A stretch of DNA of 64,000 nt from Rubrolithibacter danxiaensis. Lineage in GTDB: Bacteria > Bacteroidota > Bacteroidia > Sphingobacteriales > Sphingobacteriaceae. A model generated the notes under the pieces. The model saw only the letters and a program-made list of their open reading frames with translations, was not told the DNA's origin and did not search any database. Shown piece by piece: positions 23,284 through 31,000 of this stretch; within the stretch, counting starts at the first letter, position 1, and every line of letters starts with the position of its first letter. The stretch lies in contig NZ_JBKOPS010000003.1 of assembly GCF_047272945.1 (NCBI RefSeq), positions 62,001 through 126,000 of the forward strand, read 5' to 3'. Made by a program: the position numbers and the translations under genes.

Positions 23284-23464
23284 AACAATATTTTATTGAT
23301 ATCAATTTGATATCAAATATAAAATAAAATTCAGAAAAGCAATTGAAAAAATAGTTTAAAAATGAGCTTCAAATAAAACTTCTTCCGGATGTATTGTTTT
23401 ATACTCAATAAAAAAACATTCTTACATTTTTTTGGTAAGTTTATTATTCATTCATCTACCTTAT

Positions 23465-26239
23465 ATGATAAAAACATCCGCACTATTATCCATAGTAATA
23501 ACGTTGTTATTACTATCATTTACAGCTTTTTCTCAAACCACACCAATAACAGGGCGAGTAGTTGATATAGGTACGGGCCAGGCACTTTCTGAAGTTTCTG
23601 TATCTGTAACAACAGGTGATAAAACAACGGGCACACAAACAGCAGAAAATGGCCTTTTTGTTTTAAATGTACCTGCTCCAAAGCCCTTTAAACTGATTAT
23701 TTCTCATTTAGGTTATGTTACCGAAGAACGTGTAATTACAGAAGATATAAAGAATCTGATTATTGAACTGGAACCCGAAAATATATTAGGTCAGGAAGTA
23801 GTAGTATCCGCTTCCCGGATCCCTGAAAGAATACTGGAATCGCCGGTTTCTATTGAACGTTTGGGTCCGGAAACTTTCAGACAAACGGCAGCTCCTTCAT
23901 TTTATGATGCAATTTTCAATTTAAAAGGAGTTGAAATGAGCACGCAAAGCTTAACTTTTAAATCGATAAATACACGCGGTTTTAATGCCAATGGAAACAC
24001 CCGCTTTAATCAGTTGGTTGACGGAATGGACAACCAGGCTCCGGGCTTGAATTTTTCAATAGGTAATATTGTAGGATTGTCTGACCTGGATATTGACAAC
24101 ATCGAACTTTTACCCGGAACATCTTCTGCATTATATGGAGCAGGCGGAACTAACGGAACCTTGCTAATGACATCAAAAAGCCCTTTTTCTTACCCGGGTT
24201 TAACAGCACAGGTGCGGATGGGACTGACGAGGGACAACGCTGTATCGCCGGATATGTCAATAAGATATGCAAAAGTGATAAACAAACGGTTAGGGATTAA
24301 AATTGCCGGCTCGTACTTGAATGCCAAAGACTGGGAAGCAACGGATTATTCAAATTTCAACCGATTATTAAGAACTGCAAAATCAGGCGATAGGAATACC
24401 GACCCGGCTTACGATGGTGTAAATGTTTACGGAGATGAGCCTAATCTCAAATTTCCGACATTAAATCAGATTGGCGCAACTGTAAAAGCACAGTCAGCAC
24501 AAGTTCCTCCGGGATCACTAAGCGAACCGGCAAGATCAATCATTGCTGCTTATGATAATGATTTATTACCTTCATCAATAGTTACCAGAACCGGATATTC
24601 GGAAAAAGACCTGGTAGATTACGATGCCAAATCAATAAAAACATCAGCAGCTCTTTATTATAAAATTACAGATTCTACCCAGGCTATTGCTGAAGTTAAT
24701 TACGGTATAGGCACTTCTATTTACACCGGCAGCGACCGGTATTCGCTACAAAACTTTAATATAGCGCAGTATAAATTAGAACTGAAAGGAGAAAACTTCT
24801 TTGTCAGGGGATATACTACACAGGAACGTTCGGGTGATGCGTACAATGCCACACTTTTAGCAAGTTTGATAAATGAAAGCTGGAAGCCGTCGCAAGCATG
24901 GTTCAGTGATTACACAGCTGCTTTTGCAGCATCGAGACTTAATGGCGCATCAATAGAACAAGCCAATATTGATGCACGTTCATTTGCAGATTACAGCAGG
25001 CCGCAGCCTGGTACCGCTGCATTTAATTCGTTAAAAAAGAAGATTTCAGAAACAAACATCGGTCCTGAAAACGGGGCAAGATTTAACGACCGGTCTAACA
25101 TGTACCATTACGAAGGAATGTATAACTTTTCCAGTCTGTTAAAGAATAAACTGGAACTTTTAGCCGGAACTTCTTACCGTGTCTATGCTTTAAATTCAGA
25201 CGGCACCTTGTTTGATGATCTTAACAGGGATATCAGGATGAATGAATACGGAGCGTATACGCAGATTGGAAAAAAGTTCGGTGAACGGCTAAAACTTACC
25301 GGTTCAATGCGTTACGATAAAAATGAAAATTTTGAAGGGCGGTTAACTCCGCGGATTACCGGTGTTTATACGGTAGCGCCTAATAAAAATATCCGGGCTT
25401 CCTACCAGACAGGTTTCAGGAATCCAACTACGCAAAACCAGTATATTGATCTGGCTGTAGCAGGTAATTCTATCCGGTTAATTGGCGGGCTTCCTGAAAT
25501 CATAAAAAAATACAATCTTTATACAAACAAGGCCTATACAGATCAAAGTTTCCGACAGTTTCTGGCAACAGGAAACCCATCCAGTCTGCAGGAATATACA
25601 TTTGCGGCTTCGGGAATTCAGCCGGAACGTGTTCAAACTTTTGAGTTAGGATATAAGGGGCTTTATAAAAACAATTTGTTAATTGATTCTTATATCTATT
25701 CCAACATTTACAAAAACTACATCACAGGGGTAGAAGTTTATCAGAATCCAACTCCCGGAAGCCCTACAGGTTTGCAAAATGCTACCCGTTTTAATGTTCC
25801 CGTTAACAATACTGGACGTGTCACTTCATGGGGAATGGCTTTAGGACTGGATTACCGGTGGAAAACCTCAAGTTTAAACGGTAATGTCTCTTACAACAAA
25901 CTTTCAAACATCCCCGAAGGCTATTTCAATGATTTCAATACGCCTGAAGTTCTTTTAAACCTTGGATTTTCAACCCGGGAAATCGGTAAAAACATTGGTA
26001 TTTATTTTAACTACAGGTGGCAAAGTTCGTACTACTGGCAGTCTCCCTTTGTAAGCGGCGATGTGCCGTCTTTCGGCACACTTGATGGCCAGATAAGTTA
26101 TCGGATTCCGCTTTATAACTCTACTATTAAAATAGGAGGATCTAATTTATTTGACAAATCTTACCGGACTTCATACGGAAACCCCTCAATTGGAGGAATG
26201 TATTATATAAGCCTTTTATTTGAGCAATTTTTAAAATAA
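23465..26239 (+). CDS. TonB-dependent outer-membrane receptor with N-terminal carboxypeptidase-like domain
   Basis: A 924-residue outer-membrane transporter. I use ATG 23465 (a TTG at 23432 would add an unlikely 11 residues). The signal peptide ends after AFSQ near residue 24. A CarboxypepD_reg/CNA-B-like domain (about 28-110, PITGRVVDIGTGQALSEVSV) precedes the plug domain (about 125-240, with STQSLTFKSINTRGF and LLPGTSSALYGAGGTNGTLL), and the rest is the 22-strand barrel ending in aromatic ISLLFEQFLK. No SusD partner is adjacent, so this is a stand-alone receptor; the ligand is unknown. It is convergent with the DnaJ/TonB fusion gene, three bases away. Confidence 0.88.
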   Translation: MIKTSALLSIVITLLLLSFTAFSQTTPITGRVVDIGTGQALSEVSVSVTTGDKTTGTQTAENGLFVLNVPAPKPFKLIISHLGYVTEERVITEDIKNLIIELEPENILGQEVVVSASRIPERILESPVSIERLGPETFRQTAAPSFYDAIFNLKGVEMSTQSLTFKSINTRGFNANGNTRFNQLVDGMDNQAPGLNFSIGNIVGLSDLDIDNIELLPGTSSALYGAGGTNGTLLMTSKSPFSYPGLTAQVRMGLTRDNAVSPDMSIRYAKVINKRLGIKIAGSYLNAKDWEATDYSNFNRLLRTAKSGDRNTDPAYDGVNVYGDEPNLKFPTLNQIGATVKAQSAQVPPGSLSEPARSIIAAYDNDLLPSSIVTRTGYSEKDLVDYDAKSIKTSAALYYKITDSTQAIAEVNYGIGTSIYTGSDRYSLQNFNIAQYKLELKGENFFVRGYTTQERSGDAYNATLLASLINESWKPSQAWFSDYTAAFAASRLNGASIEQANIDARSFADYSRPQPGTAAFNSLKKKISETNIGPENGARFNDRSNMYHYEGMYNFSSLLKNKLELLAGTSYRVYALNSDGTLFDDLNRDIRMNEYGAYTQIGKKFGERLKLTGSMRYDKNENFEGRLTPRITGVYTVAPNKNIRASYQTGFRNPTTQNQYIDLAVAGNSIRLIGGLPEIIKKYNLYTNKAYTDQSFRQFLATGNPSSLQEYTFAASGIQPERVQTFELGYKGLYKNNLLIDSYIYSNIYKNYITGVEVYQNPTPGSPTGLQNATRFNVPVNNTGRVTSWGMALGLDYRWKTSSLNGNVSYNKLSNIPEGYFNDFNTPEVLLNLGFSTREIGKNIGIYFNYRWQSSYYWQSPFVSGDVPSFGTLDGQISYRIPLYNSTIKIGGSNLFDKSYRTSYGNPSIGGMYYISLLFEQFLK

Positions 26240-26242
26240 CTG

Positions 26243-27301
26243 CTACTGCAATTTAAAGGTAATTGGTATAGTGCACAAAACACGTACTTTTTCTCCCCCA
26301 TTCTCACCAGGAACCCACGAAGGAGCATTTTGCATTACCCGCAATGCTTCTTCGTCACACCCCGCTCCTATTCCTTTAACAACAGAAACATTTGTAATCT
26401 TTCCGTCCTTTTCAACTACAAAAGTTACCAGGACCCTTCCGCTTATCCCTTCTTCACGGGCAGCTGCAGGATAATTTAAATTGGTATTTAAATACTGCAC
26501 AAACGCTGCCGACCCGCCACCATATCGTGGTTTCTTTTCTACCGAAGTAAAAATTCTGCTTTCTTCGGCGGCCTTCTCCACTTCTTCTGTTTTTGCCGGG
26601 GAAATAAACGCAGGCTTTAAATCCTTATGAGGCACTTCATTTGCTATAAAGATATTTCGGGGAACTTTCCTTTCCTCAGACTTTGTATCACTGGCAATTT
26701 TTTCCGTTCTGGAAGCATTTTCTTTTTTATCGTCTTTTTTATTTTCTGACTTTTTTTCTTCTTTCGGAGAAGTAATAGAAAAACTGGATTGCGGTATCTT
26801 TTTTATATAATCGTTCTGTGGCAGTTTCTTTGCCAGGCTCACAGGGTCTGGCATATCAGATTTTGAATCGAAAACAATAGGATCAGTTTGGTATGCCGGA
26901 TTATCGAAATTGTTTTCCATCAAAAAAACAGCTGTTATCCCCACAATTAAAACTCCACCAACGGCAATGCCCTTGTAATAGTTAACAAAAGGATTGGCAT
27001 GCCAATGGAATTTTTCCTTGTCCTTCCGAAAATCAAATGTGTACCTCAAAAAATCTCTGAAAGTAACTGCCCTGCTTCCCTGCATTTCAAACATTCGGAG
27101 CTGATGATCAAACTCATCCCTTTTCAATTCGTCCTTTAAAACAAAATATGCCTCCTGAATGTCTTTGAAATATTCTTCAAACAGGCTGTTTCCGGGATTA
27201 AGATCAGGGTGGTATTTTTTAGATAATCTTCGGTATGCACTTTTAATTTCAATAGATGAAGCATCGGTATTTATTTCCAGTATATCGTAATAGTTTTTCA
27301 T
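26243..27301 (-). CDS. DnaJ-domain / TonB C-terminal-domain fusion protein
   Basis: A 352-residue protein with an unusual order of parts. Residues 1-65 are a J domain (YYDILEINTDASSIEIKSAY, then the HPD tripeptide at 31-33 that stimulates Hsp70). Residues 110-129 form one transmembrane helix. A charged, Lys/Glu/Pro-rich linker (about 140-260) would span the periplasm. Residues 265-352 are a TonB C-terminal domain (YPAAAREEGISGRVLVTFVV, then CDEEALRVMQNAPSWVPG). Topology would put the J domain in the cytoplasm and TonB in the periplasm. It may link chaperone activity to outer-membrane receptors. It is convergent with the receptor gene at 23465-26239. Confidence 0.88.
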   Translation of the reverse strand: MKNYYDILEINTDASSIEIKSAYRRLSKKYHPDLNPGNSLFEEYFKDIQEAYFVLKDELKRDEFDHQLRMFEMQGSRAVTFRDFLRYTFDFRKDKEKFHWHANPFVNYYKGIAVGGVLIVGITAVFLMENNFDNPAYQTDPIVFDSKSDMPDPVSLAKKLPQNDYIKKIPQSSFSITSPKEEKKSENKKDDKKENASRTEKIASDTKSEERKVPRNIFIANEVPHKDLKPAFISPAKTEEVEKAAEESRIFTSVEKKPRYGGGSAAFVQYLNTNLNYPAAAREEGISGRVLVTFVVEKDGKITNVSVVKGIGAGCDEEALRVMQNAPSWVPGENGGEKVRVLCTIPITFKLQ

Positions 27302-27602
27302 AGATATATTAGCGTTAACTTAAGAAATAGCCTTTTAGTATAGATGTTTTCCCTGTCTGGAAATATTAACGGTAAAATGATAATAAATATAACAAATACA
27401 CTTATTTTGACCATGTATTTTTGTAAGAAAAAACAGCGCTTTTTTTACATACAAACCAATTAAACCACACCCGGAAATAGTAGAGGGCTGATGGCAAAAA
27501 GCTAATTAATTTTAAAATTATAGCTGCTAAAAGAATAGCTGCAGTATGTATAGCGGAATATATAATAGTTAATAATTATATTGCGTTAGTAAATTATATT
27601 AA
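27302..27602. other. Divergent intergenic region
   Basis: 301 bases between the DnaJ/TonB gene and the secreted protein gene. It is very A/T-rich. TATTTTTG at 27416-27423 fits the -7 consensus for the plus strand but has no -33 partner and would leave a 170-base leader. No gene or palindrome was seen. Confidence 0.4.
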
Positions 27603-28007
27603 ATGAAAAGGACTTCTATAGTAGTTTGTTGTATGTTGCTTTGTTCGTTTGCATTCGGGCAGAAAAAGAAATTTACAGGAACATTTAGCAATGGTTATAA
27701 GGGAGCCAAGATCTCTTTTACTTTAAGTGATGATAAAAAAAAGATGGAGGATGTAACTTTTGACGGCTACTGGAGATGCGGATCATCCATTGAGCACATT
27801 ACTGCAGGCCCTGAAAAGAGCGTTCCGGTTAATAACGGACAAATCAATGGTATTATAACAGAACCTGAAGGAGGAGGATCATCTGCGTTCAGGTTCGAAA
27901 TTACAGGGGCAATTAAAGGAAACACGGCTTCAGGCACATTCAGAATGAGCATTACGGGGTTGGGTTGTGACACTTATGAACTAAAATGGACTGCTGCTAC
28001 CAAATAA
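27603..28007 (+). CDS. Small secreted protein of unknown function
   Basis: A 134-residue protein with a clear signal peptide (MKRTSIVVCCMLLCSFAFGQ) cut after FGQ. The mature part is predicted to be beta-rich, with KKFTGTFSNGYKGAKISFTL, a GYWRCGSS turn, TAGPEKSVPVNNGQINGII, and a second cysteine in TGLGCDTYELKW that could form a disulphide with the first. No family recognised. It sits 57 bases before the giant hybrid kinase on the same strand. It could be co-transcribed and provide or bind an external signal, but nothing in the sequence proves that. Confidence 0.75.
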   Translation: MKRTSIVVCCMLLCSFAFGQKKKFTGTFSNGYKGAKISFTLSDDKKKMEDVTFDGYWRCGSSIEHITAGPEKSVPVNNGQINGIITEPEGGGSSAFRFEITGAIKGNTASGTFRMSITGLGCDTYELKWTAATK

Positions 28008-28064
28008 CAGCGATATTAAAATAACATCTATCTGATCAACAAAAAAATCAGTAATTCATATACA

Positions 28065-31000
28065 ATGAAACAAGATATTGCGGAAAGAACATTAAGTATT
28101 GAAAAGCTCAAGTCGCCGGGCGACGATTCTCTTGATTTAAAAGAACTGCTAAAAGTTCTTTCACTTGTAAAAAACGGAAAACTTGATGTAAGAATGCCTG
28201 TAACACAGGCCGGAATAAGCGGACGAATTTGTGAAGTGCTGAACGATATCATCGATATGAACGAGCGATTGGTATCAGAAATTTCAACTGCCGAAAATAT
28301 CATCGGTAAAAAAGGAAACTTAACCAAACGGATTGAGTTGCCTGATGCACGCGGACGCTGGGAAGCCGGTGTACGCTCACTAAATAACCTGATAACCGAT
28401 CTTACCTACCCTACTTTAGAAATTGCAGGAATGATCAATTCCGTTGCAAACGGAAATCTTTCCAAACAAATACCATTGGAAATAAACGGACAACCTTTAA
28501 AAGGCGAATTTTTGAGGATAGCCAAAGAATCCAATCAGATGATCTCACAGTTGCGGCTTTTCACGATGGAAGTAACTCGGGTGGCACGGCAGGTAGGTTC
28601 CGAAGGACAACTGGGAGAACAAGCCAAGATTAAGGGTGTGGCCGGAGTATGGGAAGAATTAACTGATTCTGTAAACCAGATGGCCGGAAACTTAACAGCT
28701 CAGGTACGTAATATTGCAACCGTAACCACCGCAGTAGCAAAAGGAGACCTTTCGCGAAAGATTACGGTAGAGGCAAAAGGAGAAATTCTGGAGCTTAAAA
28801 ACACCATTAATACGATGGTGGATCAGTTAAACTCCTTCTCATCGGAAGTAACGCGGGTGGCACTTGAAGTAGGTACCGAAGGTAAATTGGGAGGCCAGGC
28901 GAAAGTACCGGGGGTTGCAGGAACCTGGAAAGACCTTACCGACTCGGTTAACCGAATGGCAGGTAACCTGACCTCCCAAGTGCGAAATATCGCCGGGGTA
29001 ACCACAGCGGTAGCAAACGGAGACCTTTCGAAGAAAATTACGGTGGATGTGAAAGGAGAAATGCTTGAACTAAAGAAAACCATTAACACGATGGTGGATC
29101 AGCTGAACTCTTTCGCATCGGAAGTAACCCGTGTGGCGCTCGAAGTAGGTACCGAAGGTAAACTGGGAGGCCAGGCAAAAGTAAAAGGAGTTGGCGGTGT
29201 TTGGAAAGATCTTACCGATTCGGTAAACCAGATGGGTAGCAACCTGACCGACCAGGTGCGTAACATTGCCGATGTAACTACGGCAGTAGCAAAAGGTGAC
29301 TTATCCCGCAAAATCACAGCCGACGCGAAGGGAGAGCTTCTTCAGTTAAAAAACACCATTAATACGATGGTGGATCAGCTCAACTCCTTCTCATCTGAGG
29401 TAACACGGGTGGCACGGGAAGTAGGTTCTGAAGGGCAATTGGGGGGCCAGGCAAATGTACCGGGTGTAGGCGGAACCTGGAAAGACTTAACGGACTCTGT
29501 AAACCGGATGGCAGGTAACCTTACCGGCCAGGTGCGTAATATCGCGGAAGTAACCACAGCGGTAGCGAAAGGAGACTTATCAAAGAAAATCACGGTAGAT
29601 GTGAAAGGAGAAATGCTGGAGCTTAAGAACACCATCAATACGATGGTTGACCAGTTAAACTCTTTCGGTTCTGAAGTAACACGGGTGGCACGCGAGGTAG
29701 GATCGGAAGGACAGCTGGGCGGTCAGGCAAATGTACCGGGTGTAGGCGGAACCTGGAAAGACTTAACGGATTCCGTGAATAAAATGGCTGATAACCTGAC
29801 TTCGCAGGTACGTAATATTGCGGAGGTGACCACCGCGGTAGCAAAAGGCGACCTTTCAAGAAAAATTACAGTAAACGCAAAAGGGGAATTATTAGAATTA
29901 AAAGATACCATCAACACGATGGTGGATCAGCTTAGAGGTTTCGCATCTGAAGTAACCCGGGTAGCACGTGAGGTGGGATCGGAAGGGCAGCTTGGAGGCC
30001 AGGCGAATGTACCCGGCGTTGACGGAACCTGGAAAGACTTAACAGATTCTGTAAATAAAATGGCCGGTAACTTAACTGCCCAGCTAAGAAATATAGCGGA
30101 TGTATCCATCGCGGTAGCAAACGGAGACTTGTCAAAAAAAATCACGGTTGACGTACGGGGTGAGATCCTCCAGTTAAAAGAAACCATTAACACGATGGTG
30201 GACCAGTTAAGAGGATTTGCTTCTGAGGTGACCCGGGTAGCACGTGAGGTGGGAACGGATGGAAACTTAGGAGGCCAGGCATTTGTGCCTGGGGTAGCTG
30301 GTACATGGAAGGATTTAACTGACTCGGTAAACCAGATGTCGAGTAATCTTACCTCCCAGGTGCGTAATATTGCCGAAGTAACCAAAGCGGTAGCCAGCGG
30401 AGACCTTTCAAAAACGGTTGTTATCGACGTAAAGGGTGAGATGATGGATTTGAAAAACACTATCAATACGATGGTGGATCAGTTGAATTCATTCGCATCT
30501 GAGGTAACCCGGGTAGCGAGAGAGGTAGGTACAGAAGGAAAGCTGGGTGGACAGGCACATGTAAAAGGTGTTGGGGGAACATGGAAAGATTTAACTGACT
30601 CGGTAAACCAGATGGCTTCCAACCTGACAGGCCAGATACGCGGTATATCTAAAGTGGCAACCGGAATCGCTAAAGGAAATTTGAAACAGCGGTTATCTAT
30701 TAATGCATTGGGAGAAGTAGCCCAGCTTACCGACACCATTAATGAAATGATTGACACACTGGCGGTTTTTGCTGATCAGGTAACAACTGTAGCACGTGAG
30801 GTAGGTGTACAGGGACGATTGGGTGGACAGGCAAGTGTACCGGGAGCTTCAGGAACCTGGAAAGATTTAACAGAAAACGTAAATCAGCTGGCTCAGAATC
30901 TTACCACACAGGTGCGTTCAATCTCTGAAGTAGCATCGGCGGTAACAAAAGGTGACCTTACCCGAACCATCCGTGTGGATGCAAAAGGAGAGCTTGAAGC

